Origin: Burkholderiales bacterium | GTDB lineage: Bacteria > Pseudomonadota > Gammaproteobacteria > Burkholderiales > Burkholderiaceae_C | Reading direction: 5' to 3' | NCBI GenBank assembly: GCA_005789685.1 | Contig: SXXD01000247.1 | Coordinates: 1-14,356, forward strand | Length of the DNA: 14,356 nucleotides | In this document: positions 6,809 through 14,356 of the stretch, piece after piece | Position numbering within the stretch: position 1 is the stretch's first letter | Layout of the letters: the number at the start of each line of letters is the position of its first letter | Notes under the pieces: model-generated | The model's input: the letters and a program-made list of their open reading frames with translations, nothing else | The model's database searches: none | Told to the model about the DNA's origin: nothing | Program-made: the position numbers and the translations under genes

Positions 6809-8293
6809 ATGAGCCAAGTGACCAACTCAGTTCGTTTTGTGCTTGACGGCAAAGTCGTTGAAGCCCAAGGCGCACGCCGCACCACTACCGTTTTAGATTA
6901 CCTGCGCGAACAATTGCATCGCACAGGCACCAAGGAGGGTTGCGCTGAAGGCGATTGCGGAGCTTGTGTGGTCATGGTGGGCTCATTGAATGCATCGGGC
7001 CAAGGTGTTGACTATGTGCCGGTCAACAGCTGTATTCAGTTGCTGCCTACCTTGGATGGCAAGTCGGTTAAAACAGTTGAGAGTTTGAAAAAGCCCGACG
7101 GTACTTTGCATCCTGTGCAACAAGCCATGGTCAACTGCCATGGCTCTCAATGCGGTTTTTGTACGCCTGGCATTGTGATGAGTTTGGTCAACTTGGTGCA
7201 ACTCAATTCTTCTCCCAATCGTCAAGATGTGAGTGACGCACTCAGTGGCAACCTGTGCCGTTGCACAGGTTATGCACCCATTCTGAATGCCGCGTCAAAA
7301 GCCTGTGGCAACAAAGCTGCCTTGAAGCTTGACGATGCCGCTGATGTGCCGTTGCTGAAAGAAATTCAGCGCTCGTCCACGCCCACACTCAGTTTGGAAG
7401 GCGAGATCATTGTTCAGCCAGTTGTTCGCACTCGCAAAGGCAATGAGTTTGTATCACCCGCCACCATTGCCGAAGTGGCCGACTATTTGGTCAAGCACCC
7501 TACATCGACATTGCTTGCTGGCAGCACCGAAGTGGGCTTGCAAGTTAATAAACAATACTCACGCCCAGACCACATTGTGTATTTGGGCAACGTGACTGAA
7601 CTCAAGCAAGTGAAAGACACGCCACAGGCTTGGCACATTGGCGCGGTGGTCTCACTCACTGAAGTCGAAAGCTTGGTGTCTAAGGCTTACCCCGATTTTG
7701 CAGAAGTGCTGCGCCGTTTTGGCTCGCCACCCATTCGCTCTACCGCCACGCTGGCAGGCAACATTGCAAATGGTTCTCCCATTGGGGACACCATGCCTTG
7801 CCTCATGGCCTTGGGTGCCACGCTCACCTTGCGTCTCGGCGACAAAACACGCACGGTTTCTTTGGACAAGTTTTACATCGGCCAAAAACAAACTGTTTTG
7901 CAAGCGGGAGAGTTCATTGAATTTGTGGTGTTGCCCAAGCCACAAGCGGGCCAAGTTTTTCGAGCCCACAAAGTAAGCAAGCGATTTGAACAAGACATTT
8001 CTGCCACTTGTGCTGCCATCACTTACACCTTGAAAGCTGGCAAATTGAGCAGCGTGAAGTTGGCTTACAACGGCTTGGCTCCGTCGCCTTGCAGAGCGCC
8101 CAAACTTGAAGCTGTGTTGGAAGGCAAAGCGCCTGCCGATGTGAAGGAATCTGATTTAGATGCTGCCATTGCCGCCAGTTTTGTGGCGCGCGATGGCTTG
8201 CGTGCCACGTGGGCCTACCGTTCCTTGGTGGCGCGCAATTTGGTAATCGATTTCATTGAAGAACAAACTCAAACAACCACGGAGGTGGCTTAA
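6809..8293 (+). CDS. xdhA: Xanthine dehydrogenase small subunit (2Fe-2S and FAD)
   Basis: Electron-transfer subunit of xanthine dehydrogenase, which carries electrons from the molybdenum subunit to NAD+ in the cytosol. 494 residues. The plant-type [2Fe-2S] domain has C45, C50, C53 and C75; the second, helical [2Fe-2S] domain has C115, C118, C150 and C152 (QCGFCTPG and NLCRCTGY). The FAD-binding domain runs from about residue 200, with LLAGSTEVGLQ (235-245) and TATLAGNIANGSPIGDT (312-328), then the CO-dehydrogenase-flavoprotein C-terminal part with KRFEQDIS. All eight cluster cysteines are present. ATG 6809 begins a family-like N-terminus, although no ribosome binding site precedes it. xdhB starts immediately after the stop codon. 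Confidence 0.96.
   Translation: MSQVTNSVRFVLDGKVVEAQGARRTTTVLDYLREQLHRTGTKEGCAEGDCGACVVMVGSLNASGQGVDYVPVNSCIQLLPTLDGKSVKTVESLKKPDGTLHPVQQAMVNCHGSQCGFCTPGIVMSLVNLVQLNSSPNRQDVSDALSGNLCRCTGYAPILNAASKACGNKAALKLDDAADVPLLKEIQRSSTPTLSLEGEIIVQPVVRTRKGNEFVSPATIAEVADYLVKHPTSTLLAGSTEVGLQVNKQYSRPDHIVYLGNVTELKQVKDTPQAWHIGAVVSLTEVESLVSKAYPDFAEVLRRFGSPPIRSTATLAGNIANGSPIGDTMPCLMALGATLTLRLGDKTRTVSLDKFYIGQKQTVLQAGEFIEFVVLPKPQAGQVFRAHKVSKRFEQDISATCAAITYTLKAGKLSSVKLAYNGLAPSPCRAPKLEAVLEGKAPADVKESDLDAAIAASFVARDGLRATWAYRSLVARNLVIDFIEEQTQTTTEVA
8281..8285 (+). promoter_or_regulatory. Strong ribosome binding site for xdhB inside xdhA
   Basis: GGAGG within the last codons of xdhA, 8 nt before the xdhB ATG. It contrasts with the missing site at xdhA and suggests xdhB is translated at least as well as xdhA. 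Confidence 0.7.
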
Positions 8294-10648
8294 ATGAACG
8301 CGCCCATTTCTTTGCACAATTTGTTGCCCGTCTCGGGCATTCAGCAAGGCACCGATGTCATTCATGAGTCTGCACATTTGCACGTGACAGGCAGCGCCAC
8401 TTTCACCGACGACATGCCTGAGTTGGCCGGCACTTTGTATGCGGCTCTCATTATGTCGCCGGTTGCGCATGGCGAACTGATTGGCGATGGCATTGACCGC
8501 GAAGCCATTTTGAAAGAGCATGGTGTGGTGGCGGTTTACACCGCCAAAGACATACCGGGCGAAAACAATTGCGGCCCCATTGTTCACGACGACCCATTTT
8601 TAGCTGTTGGCAAGGTTGAATTTTTGGGCCAAGCGGTGGCTGTGGTGGTGGCACGCGAAATGTTGTATGCCCGCGAAGCCGCGCACAAAGCCAAAGTGTT
8701 GGTCAAAGAATTGCCCCCCATTTTGACCATTGACGAAGCCATGGCAGCGCAAAGTTTTGTCATGCCGGCCAAGGGCATTACGCGTGGCAATGCATCAGAA
8801 GCCATTGCCAAGGCGCCTCGCAAAGTGAAGGGCAGCACCGAAACCGGACAGCAAGAACAGTTTTACATGGAAGGCCAAATTACTTACGCGGTCCCGCGTG
8901 AAGATGGCCAACTCACTTTGTATTCGTCAACGCAACACCCTGATGGCAATCAGCGTGAGGCTGCCGCTGCTTTGAACTTGAGCACCAACGATGTTGAAGT
9001 GATTTGCAGGCGCATGGGCGGCGGCTTTGGCGGCAAAGAAGGCAATGCCAGCATTTTCAGCCAGAGCGCTGCGCTGGCTGCGTTCAAATTGCAAAAGCCT
9101 GTTAAGTTGCGCGTGAACCGCGACGACGACATGATGATCACGGGCAAGCGCCACGACTTCCGCATTGATTACGAAGTGGGCTACGACGACGAAGGCCGTA
9201 TTTTGGGTGCCGACATCACGCTCTTGTCGCGTTGTGGCTACAGCACCGATTATTCTGGCCCCGTAAACGACCGTGCGTGTTTGCACATCGACAACTGCTA
9301 CTACATTCCTAACCTGAAACTCATCAGTCACCGTTGCAAAACCAATACCCAAAGCGCCACAGCTTTCCGCGGTTTTGGCGGCCCCCAGGGCATGTTTGGT
9401 ATTGAGACCATTATCGAGCAAATTGCCAATGACATTGGCAAAGACCCCTTGGATGTTCGCATGCTGAATATCTACCAAGACCCTGCTGTGTCTGGCAACC
9501 CTGCCACCATGGTCACACAGTATGGTCAGACGATTGCTGACTGGGTGGGTGACAAGGTCATTACCCAAGTGGCCACAGAGGCCAAGTACCGCGAACGCCG
9601 GGACAGTGTCAATGCGTTTAACAAAGTGAACAAGCGCCGCAAGCGCGGCTTGGCTTTGGTGCCATTGAAGTTTGGCATCAGCTTTACCGCCACCATGTTG
9701 AACCAGGGCGGCGCTTTGCTTAACATTTACATGGACGGTTCGGTCAGTGTCAACCATGGCGGGACTGAAATGGGCCAGGGCCTGAACACCAAAATGGCGC
9801 AAGTGTGTGCCGATGGTTTGGGCATCGATTTGTCCTACGTTCGCGTGACCGGCACCGACACCCAAAAGGTACCCAATGCATCGGCCACGTCTGCATCAAG
9901 CGGTGCCGACATCAATGGTGCTGCCATCATGAATGCAACGGCGCAAATGCGTGCCCGATTGGCGCCAGTGGCTGCCAACATGTTGGGTTGCAAAGACACC
10001 GACGTGAACTTTGCCAACAACATGGCCCACGGCGGTGGCAAGTCGGTTGAATGGACGGCTGTGGCGAAACAAGCTTGGATGGACCGTGTGGGCTTGTCTG
10101 TAGCGGGTTTCTACATGACGCCAGAAATTAAATACGACTTTTTAACCCTCACGGGTCATGCCTTTTACTACTACTGCTATGGCGCATCTGTCAGTGAAGT
10201 TGAAATTGACACACGCACAGGTGAATGGTGGCTGAAGGCGGTGGACATCGTTCACGACGCAGGCAAGAGCATCAACCCCGCCATCGACAAAGGCCAAATT
10301 GAAGGCGGCTACGTGCAAGGCATGGGCTGGCTCACCATGGAGGAGTGCATTTGGGACAAGAAGGGCAAGTTCCTGACGCACGGCCCCAGCACTTACAAAA
10401 TTCCGGTTGCAGGCGACATTCCAGAGCACTTCAATGTGACTTTGTTTGATGGCAGCAACCTCAAGCCAACACCCTTTAATTCAAAGGCGGTGGGCGAGCC
10501 CCCATTGATGCTGGCCTTGTCTACTTTCTTTGCTTTGCGCGATGCAGTCAGTGCCAGTGCCGACCACCAAACTGTGGTTCACATGAGTGCACCAGCCACG
10601 CCAGAAAAGATTTTGATGAGCTGCGAAAAAGCCAAGGCGACGGTTTAG
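8294..10648 (+). CDS. xdhB: Xanthine dehydrogenase large subunit (molybdopterin binding)
   Basis: Catalytic subunit that hydroxylates hypoxanthine to xanthine and xanthine to urate at the molybdenum centre. 784 residues, the usual length for bacterial split XdhB. The N-terminal aldehyde-oxidase/xanthine-dehydrogenase a/b hammerhead spans about residues 25-140. The molybdopterin-binding part has GGGFGGKEG with E249, AFRGFGGPQG with R359 (substrate-positioning Glu and Arg of xanthine dehydrogenases), a GTEMGQGLNTKM motif, and the catalytic Glu in KAVGEPPL (E735). These residues distinguish it from aldehyde or CO oxidoreductases. It abuts xdhA with no gap and ends 4 bp before the convergent lipoprotein gene. 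Needs XdhC for insertion of the sulfurated cofactor. Confidence 0.97.
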   Translation: MNAPISLHNLLPVSGIQQGTDVIHESAHLHVTGSATFTDDMPELAGTLYAALIMSPVAHGELIGDGIDREAILKEHGVVAVYTAKDIPGENNCGPIVHDDPFLAVGKVEFLGQAVAVVVAREMLYAREAAHKAKVLVKELPPILTIDEAMAAQSFVMPAKGITRGNASEAIAKAPRKVKGSTETGQQEQFYMEGQITYAVPREDGQLTLYSSTQHPDGNQREAAAALNLSTNDVEVICRRMGGGFGGKEGNASIFSQSAALAAFKLQKPVKLRVNRDDDMMITGKRHDFRIDYEVGYDDEGRILGADITLLSRCGYSTDYSGPVNDRACLHIDNCYYIPNLKLISHRCKTNTQSATAFRGFGGPQGMFGIETIIEQIANDIGKDPLDVRMLNIYQDPAVSGNPATMVTQYGQTIADWVGDKVITQVATEAKYRERRDSVNAFNKVNKRRKRGLALVPLKFGISFTATMLNQGGALLNIYMDGSVSVNHGGTEMGQGLNTKMAQVCADGLGIDLSYVRVTGTDTQKVPNASATSASSGADINGAAIMNATAQMRARLAPVAANMLGCKDTDVNFANNMAHGGGKSVEWTAVAKQAWMDRVGLSVAGFYMTPEIKYDFLTLTGHAFYYYCYGASVSEVEIDTRTGEWWLKAVDIVHDAGKSINPAIDKGQIEGGYVQGMGWLTMEECIWDKKGKFLTHGPSTYKIPVAGDIPEHFNVTLFDGSNLKPTPFNSKAVGEPPLMLALSTFFALRDAVSASADHQTVVHMSAPATPEKILMSCEKAKATV

Positions 10649-10652
10649 AACT

Positions 10653-11198
10653 TCAGTCTTGCCCTTCAGTGAGGGTGTCAAGTTGAAAATAACCGCTCTT
10701 GTGCCAAAGCCAAACGTCTGAGTAGACCACCTTGCCCATGTGGGTGGGGACTGGATAGGGCGCTGCTTGGCGAACAGTTTTCTCTATTTCTCGCATGACT
10801 TCGGGAGCATGGCCAGGCGCTCTGACCCAGTAGGTGCGTGTCACTTGGCCTTGCTTGTTAACTTCGACATCCAAAACGCCCACAGCGTAAAGCATGGGCG
10901 GCATGCGGCCCTTGAAGATGCGAGCGCCATTGAGTTTGTAAAGGTGCTTGGCGGCATCTACTCTGTATTCTTTGGCAGTTCGAGCATTGGATGTGGGCAA
11001 TTGGGGTTTGACAGGCACAGAGGGAAGCGCAATGGGCGCCGCTGGTTTGACAGGGGCGGGTGCTGGCGCTGGTGGCGGTGACATTGTTTGTTGCGGCCGT
11101 GGTGGTGATGTGCTACAGCCCGTTAGCCACAGAGCAAGTATGCACGCAGCGCAAGTAAATTGTGAAGATTTTAGAAAATGGGCGATGGCATGAGTCAT
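10653..11198 (-). CDS. Proline-rich lipoprotein with a TonB C-terminal-like domain
   Basis: A 181-residue exported protein. Signal peptide residues about 1-27 end in lipobox LTGC with C28 as the lipidation site; Ser at +2 predicts the outer membrane. A Pro/Ala-rich stretch (residues about 31-68, PPPAPAPAPVKPAAP) could span periplasm. Residues about 78-170 resemble a TonB C-terminal fold (VGVLDVEVNKQGQVTRTYW, then EIEKTVRQAAPYPVP). A true energiser TonB has an uncleaved membrane helix that contacts ExbB/ExbD; a lipid anchor instead argues against energy transduction. Similar proteins are often labelled energy transducer TonB in Burkholderiales. It sits between xdhB and xdhC on the opposite strand, convergent with xdhAB (4-bp gap) and divergent from xdhC. 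A GAAGG site lies 10 nt before the ATG. Function unknown. Confidence 0.85.
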   Translation of the reverse strand: MTHAIAHFLKSSQFTCAACILALWLTGCSTSPPRPQQTMSPPPAPAPAPVKPAAPIALPSVPVKPQLPTSNARTAKEYRVDAAKHLYKLNGARIFKGRMPPMLYAVGVLDVEVNKQGQVTRTYWVRAPGHAPEVMREIEKTVRQAAPYPVPTHMGKVVYSDVWLWHKSGYFQLDTLTEGQD

Positions 11199-11281
11199 GG
11201 GTCTATGGCCTTCAAAACAACATGTGCCATTCTGTCACTGTACAGTCTGGTTTAGAAGCATTGAATTGAAAGTAGAAGCAG

Positions 11282-12100
11282 GTGCATTGGTTTTCAGAAT
11301 TGACATCGAAGTTGGCGCAGATGCCGGGCATTTGGATCACGGTTCAGCAAGCCCAAGGCTCGGTGCCGCGGGGAACGGGCACTGTCATGGCTGTTTTTGC
11401 CGATGAGTTTTTGGGCACAATTGGCGGCGGACACCTTGAATTTGAAGCCATTGCCGAGGCCAGGCGTTACTTGCTTCAGCCTGCAATGTCTCAATCATTG
11501 CCACTTGAAAAAAAATTTGCGCTTGGGCCTAGTCTAGGGCAATGTTGTGGTGGTGCCTTGACCCTAAAGTTTGAGCACGTGACGGTAGATGATCAAGGTC
11601 GACTTCAGGCCATTTTGCATGCACAAGCAGCCAAACGATTTCTGCCTTTGGCTTTATTTGGCGGAGGCCATGTAGGCAAGGCCTTGGTCAAAGTCTTGGC
11701 GCCCTTGCCCTTTCATGTGAGATGGATCGACAGCCGAGACGAAATTTTTCCAAGCGATGTAGCGCACCAAGTTGTTTGCGAACATTCCAACCCGGTGCAT
11801 GCTGCCGTATCCGATTTGGTGCCCAATAGCCGCGTTCTCATCATGAGTTTCAGCCATGCAGAGGATTTGGATGTGGTGGCGGCCTGCTTGCAACGCCAGC
11901 GAGATCAAAAAGACCTGCCCTACATTGGCCTCATTGGCAGTGCCACCAAGTGGGCTACTTTCAAGCGACGCCTTGCAGAGCGGGGCTTTTCAGAAGCTGA
12001 ATTGCAACAAGTGACATGCCCCATCGGTGTTCCAGGCATTGAGGGCAAAGAACCTGAAGTGATTGCGGTTGCCGTAGCGGCACAGCTTTTGCAAGCCTAA
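11282..12100 (+). CDS. xdhC: XdhC, molybdenum cofactor insertion/maturation factor for xanthine dehydrogenase
   Basis: Binds sulfurated molybdenum cofactor and delivers it to XdhB; not part of the finished enzyme. 272 residues. The N-terminal XdhC/CoxI domain carries QQAQGSVPRGTGTVM (22-36), GTIGGGHLEFEAI (45-57) and the conserved GQCCGG with C88-C89. The C-terminal Rossmann-like half has LALFGGGHVGKALV (123-136) and YIGLIGSATKW. I use GTG 11282 because it yields the family N-terminus (HWFSELTSKLA); the ribosome binding site is weak (AGAAG). The next in-frame ATG (residue 14) would trim the first helix. Unlike many loci, xdhC is separated from xdhAB by an inverted gene, so it needs its own promoter in the 83-bp gap at 11199-11281. 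Confidence 0.93.
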   Translation: MHWFSELTSKLAQMPGIWITVQQAQGSVPRGTGTVMAVFADEFLGTIGGGHLEFEAIAEARRYLLQPAMSQSLPLEKKFALGPSLGQCCGGALTLKFEHVTVDDQGRLQAILHAQAAKRFLPLALFGGGHVGKALVKVLAPLPFHVRWIDSRDEIFPSDVAHQVVCEHSNPVHAAVSDLVPNSRVLIMSFSHAEDLDVVAACLQRQRDQKDLPYIGLIGSATKWATFKRRLAERGFSEAELQQVTCPIGVPGIEGKEPEVIAVAVAAQLLQA

Positions 12101-12101
12101 A

Positions 12102-12115
12102 AATTGTATACACTT
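12102..12115. promoter_or_regulatory. Putative GntR operator before puuD
   Basis: AATTGTATACACTT, 12 of 14 positions symmetric, core TGTATACA. It occupies most of the 40-bp gap between xdhC and puuD, beginning 2 bp after the xdhC stop. It suggests puuD has its own regulated promoter rather than relying on xdhC read-through. Its right half (TATACACTT) is identical to the gntR/uraH site. Confidence 0.6.
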
Positions 12116-12140
12116 CGGTAAACAGTTTGGAGCCTTATCG

Positions 12141-13361
12141 ATGGAAGCCTATTTGCTAGATTGGGTTAATTTGCTACTGCGGTGGGTTCATGTGATTACC
12201 GCGATTGCGTGGATAGGCTCGTCTTTTTACTTTGTTTTCCTAGACAACAACCTTCAGAAGCCCAACTCGCCCGATTTGCTTGAAAAAGGGGTAGATGGCG
12301 CAATGTGGGCCATTCATGGCGGTGGTTTTTACAACCCCCAAAAGTACATGGTGGCGCCCAAGAAAATTCACACCAAGTTGCACTGGTTTTATTGGGAAAG
12401 CTATTCCACTTGGATCAGTGGCTTTGCCTTGTTCACGGTGATGTATCTGTGGAATGCCAGCACCTACCTCATTGACAAATCACTGATGGACTGGTCGCCT
12501 GCTGTAGCCATCACGGCCGCGCTGAGTTTCTTAGTGTTTTTTTGGTTCGTTTACGACGCCATTTGCCGCGTGTTTGGATTTCGCAAAAACGGTGAATTGA
12601 TTGTGGCCACACTCATGTTGTGTGTGGTGGCTTTTGCCTCATGGTTGGCCTGTCAATTGTTTGCTGGCAGGGCCGCCTTCTTGTTGGTGGGTGCCATGAT
12701 TGCCACGGCCATGAGTGCCAATGTGTTTGTTTGGATCATTCCCGGCCAACGAAAAGTGGTAGCCGCCATGACTTCTGGCGAAAAGTACGACGCCATGTCC
12801 TTGGCCATTCACGGCAAACGCGGCAAGCAACGCAGCGTGCACAACACCTATTTCACGCTGCCTGTGATTTTTGCCATGCTAAGCAACCATTACAGTTTCT
12901 TGTACACGCATCCTCAGCGCTGGCTTATTTTGTTTGTGATGATGTTTGCGGGTGCCTTGATTCGCCAGTTCTTTGTGCAACGTCATGGCTACCATTTAGG
13001 CCGCGCTCGCAACCCTTGGCCTTTTGCGGCAGTGGGTGTCGTTTTGATCGTGGCAGTCATTGTGGCCATGGCGCCTTGGGGCGCAAAGAGTGTTGCCAAG
13101 AATGAGTCGTCTCAAGCGGCTACTTTTGTGCAAGTCAAATCAGTGATCGACCAGCACTGCCTCAGTTGCCACGGTGCGCAAGTTCAAATGAAAAATGTTC
13201 GTTTGGATACGCCAGCAAATATCAAGCTCAATGCTCAAAACGTGTACCAGCAAGTGAGTGTGACCCAGCAGATGCCCATGAACAATGCCTCAGGCATTAC
13301 ACCCGAAGAAAGACAACTTGTAGCCAGTTGGTATTTGGCTGGCGCCAAAGTTGAGCCGTAA
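12141..13361 (+). CDS. puuD: Membrane-bound cytochrome c urate oxidase PuuD
   Basis: Oxidises urate to 5-hydroxyisourate, passing electrons through a fused cytochrome c to the respiratory chain rather than making H2O2 as soluble uricase does (known for the PuuD family). 406 residues. The N-terminal integral-membrane domain (about 1-315) has roughly eight hydrophobic segments and characteristic motifs: WVHVITAIAWIGSSFYF (15-31), AIHGGGFYNPQKY (57-69), KLHWFYWESYSTW (79-91), HNTYFTLPVIFAMLSNHY (234-251). The C-terminal domain (about 325-406) is a small cytochrome c with heme site CLSCH (C340, C343, H344) and M378 or M380 as likely axial ligand. GGAG (12129-12132) lies 8 nt before the ATG. It supplies the UraH substrate. 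The gene ends 19 bp from the convergent deaminase gene. Confidence 0.95.
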   Translation: MEAYLLDWVNLLLRWVHVITAIAWIGSSFYFVFLDNNLQKPNSPDLLEKGVDGAMWAIHGGGFYNPQKYMVAPKKIHTKLHWFYWESYSTWISGFALFTVMYLWNASTYLIDKSLMDWSPAVAITAALSFLVFFWFVYDAICRVFGFRKNGELIVATLMLCVVAFASWLACQLFAGRAAFLLVGAMIATAMSANVFVWIIPGQRKVVAAMTSGEKYDAMSLAIHGKRGKQRSVHNTYFTLPVIFAMLSNHYSFLYTHPQRWLILFVMMFAGALIRQFFVQRHGYHLGRARNPWPFAAVGVVLIVAVIVAMAPWGAKSVAKNESSQAATFVQVKSVIDQHCLSCHGAQVQMKNVRLDTPANIKLNAQNVYQQVSVTQQMPMNNASGITPEERQLVASWYLAGAKVEP

Positions 13362-13380
13362 CTTAATGCGGCGCTTTAGT

Positions 13381-14356
13381 TCAGTGACCTAAGGCCAGTT
13401 GAACGGCAAACTTGTTGTGGCGTTCAATCAAATTGCCTAGGTCTACGCTGGCCAACTGACCCTCACTGACCACCACACGTCCATTGACCACGGTGTAAGC
13501 GGCTGGCGCACTGGCACACAGCATCAAACTTCCAATGGCATCGTGCACAGCACCGCCCGCAAAACTCAAACTGCGCAAATCAAACAAGGCCATGTCGGCG
13601 CAAAATCCAACACTCAGCTGACCGATGTCTTTGCGACCCAATACCTCAGCACCGCCACGCGTGGCCAAACGCAAGGCATCGCGCGCAGTCATTTCCATGG
13701 GCGCCGTGTCGCAACCAAAAATGGTTTTGCCTTCAGCATTCACTTGCGGACCCTCAAGTGATTTTCTAAGCCGCGCTAACAGCATGGCTTGACGCGCTTC
13801 GTTTACCATGTGGGCTGCATCGTTGCTGGCGCTACCGTCAACCCCCAAGCCCACTGGCACGCCTGCTTCAATCATTTTGCGAATCGGTGCAATGCCACTG
13901 GCCAAGCGCATGTTGCTGCATGGGCAATGTGCAATGCCCGTGCGAGTGGCCGCAAAAAGCGAGATGCCTTCATCGTCCAATTTGACGCAATGGGCGTGCC
14001 ACACATCGTGTCCCAACCAGCCTAGGTCTTCTGCATATTGCGTGGGTGTGCGATTGAATTTTTCCAAGCTGTAGGCAAGGTCGTGGTCGTTCTCTGCCAA
14101 GTGGGTGTGCAGGCGCACGCCATAGTGCCGGGCCATCTCTGCCGACAAACGCATGAGGTCTTGGCTGACGCTGAACGGCGAGCAAGGAGCCACTGCTACT
14201 TGGGTCATGGCACCGTGCGATGCGTTGTGGTAGCGTTCGATCAAGCGTTGCGTGTCTTTCAAAATAGCATCTTCTTGTTCCACCACGCGGTCGGGCGGCA
14301 GGCCGCCCTTGGATTGGCCCACACTCATGCTGCCGCGTGTGGCTACAAATCGCATG
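13381..14356 (-). CDS. 8-oxoguanine/guanine deaminase (amidohydrolase; partial, N-terminus off right edge)
   Basis: A metal-dependent amidohydrolase of the cytosine/guanine deaminase branch. The 324 visible residues read in frame to the window edge. An ATG lies at 14353-14355, but the N-terminal barrel strand with the first HxH metal pair is missing, so about 120-130 residues lie outside. Numbering from that ATG, the visible ligands are H85 in HTHLAEN with E88, H120/H122 in WHAHCV, and D173 in GVDGSASND. ATRGSMS, GIAHCPCSNMRLASG and the SASND tail of the Asp motif match the 8-oxoguanine deaminase subgroup (8-oxoguanine to urate; some members also take guanine or isocytosine) more than classical guanine deaminase. 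The role is supported by neighbours: its product would be urate for PuuD or xanthine for XdhAB. Substrate preference is inferred. Confidence 0.88.
   Translation of the reverse strand, partial: MRFVATRGSMSVGQSKGGLPPDRVVEQEDAILKDTQRLIERYHNASHGAMTQVAVAPCSPFSVSQDLMRLSAEMARHYGVRLHTHLAENDHDLAYSLEKFNRTPTQYAEDLGWLGHDVWHAHCVKLDDEGISLFAATRTGIAHCPCSNMRLASGIAPIRKMIEAGVPVGLGVDGSASNDAAHMVNEARQAMLLARLRKSLEGPQVNAEGKTIFGCDTAPMEMTARDALRLATRGGAEVLGRKDIGQLSVGFCADMALFDLRSLSFAGGAVHDAIGSLMLCASAPAAYTVVNGRVVVSEGQLASVDLGNLIERHNKFAVQLALGH

Noticed and set aside
8927..9865. Long 312-residue open frame antisense to xdhB
   Set aside because: It is a composition shadow of the well-supported xdhB: no domain, no ribosome binding site, and low-complexity Ala/Val/His content.
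10665..10678. CCCT/AGGG inverted repeat near the xdhB/lipoprotein convergent ends
   Set aside because: A 4-bp stem inside the coding end of the lipoprotein gene with no T-run; likely chance.
1..14356. Mobile elements, CRISPR arrays, tRNA or rRNA genes, phage genes
   Set aside because: No transposase, integrase, direct-repeat array or structured RNA pattern was seen; every gene belongs to, or plausibly neighbours, a purine pathway locus.

Overview
This window looks like a chromosomal purine-catabolism locus from a betaproteobacterium, most likely Burkholderiales/Comamonadaceae. The grounds are a moderate-GC, Limnohabitans- or Rhodoferax-like composition, a UraD-AllC fusion, a PuuE-type allantoinase, and a TonB-like lipoprotein of a type I associate with that family. 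The genus is an inference. I see no mobile element, CRISPR array or RNA gene.

Layout from left to right. (1) Positions 1-1467, minus strand, hold an ABC transporter: a periplasmic NMT1/THI5-type binding protein followed by its ATPase, which runs off the left edge. (2) Positions 1629-6291, minus strand, hold an apparent operon transcribed leftward: gntR regulator, puuE (allantoinase), a uraD-allC fusion, and an M20 amidohydrolase-like gene. The first two junctions are ATGA stop/start overlaps and the third gap is 12 bp. (3) Positions 6364-10648, plus strand, hold uraH (5-hydroxyisourate hydrolase), xdhA and xdhB (xanthine dehydrogenase). (4) Positions 10653-11198, minus strand, hold a proline-rich TonB-like lipoprotein. 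(5) Positions 11282-13361, plus strand, hold xdhC (molybdenum cofactor insertion) and puuD (membrane cytochrome c urate oxidase). (6) Positions 13381-14356, minus strand, hold an 8-oxoguanine/guanine deaminase whose N-terminus lies beyond the right edge.

Together the genes encode an almost continuous route. The deaminase feeds purines in (guanine to xanthine, or 8-oxoguanine straight to urate). XdhABC makes urate and PuuD oxidises it to 5-hydroxyisourate. UraH and UraD give (S)-allantoin, PuuE gives allantoate, and AllC gives (S)-ureidoglycine. No recognised ureidoglycine or ureidoglycolate enzyme is present. The unassigned M20 protein is a candidate for that gap, but an unproven one.

The most informative non-coding signal is a palindrome with core TGTATACA, found at exactly three places: before the ABC transporter (1560-1577), in the gntR/uraH divergent promoter (6319-6334) and before puuD (12102-12115). 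These probably are operators for the GntR/FCD regulator encoded here and would define a local regulon. Every gap between genes is under 170 bp, so there is no long gene-free stretch.
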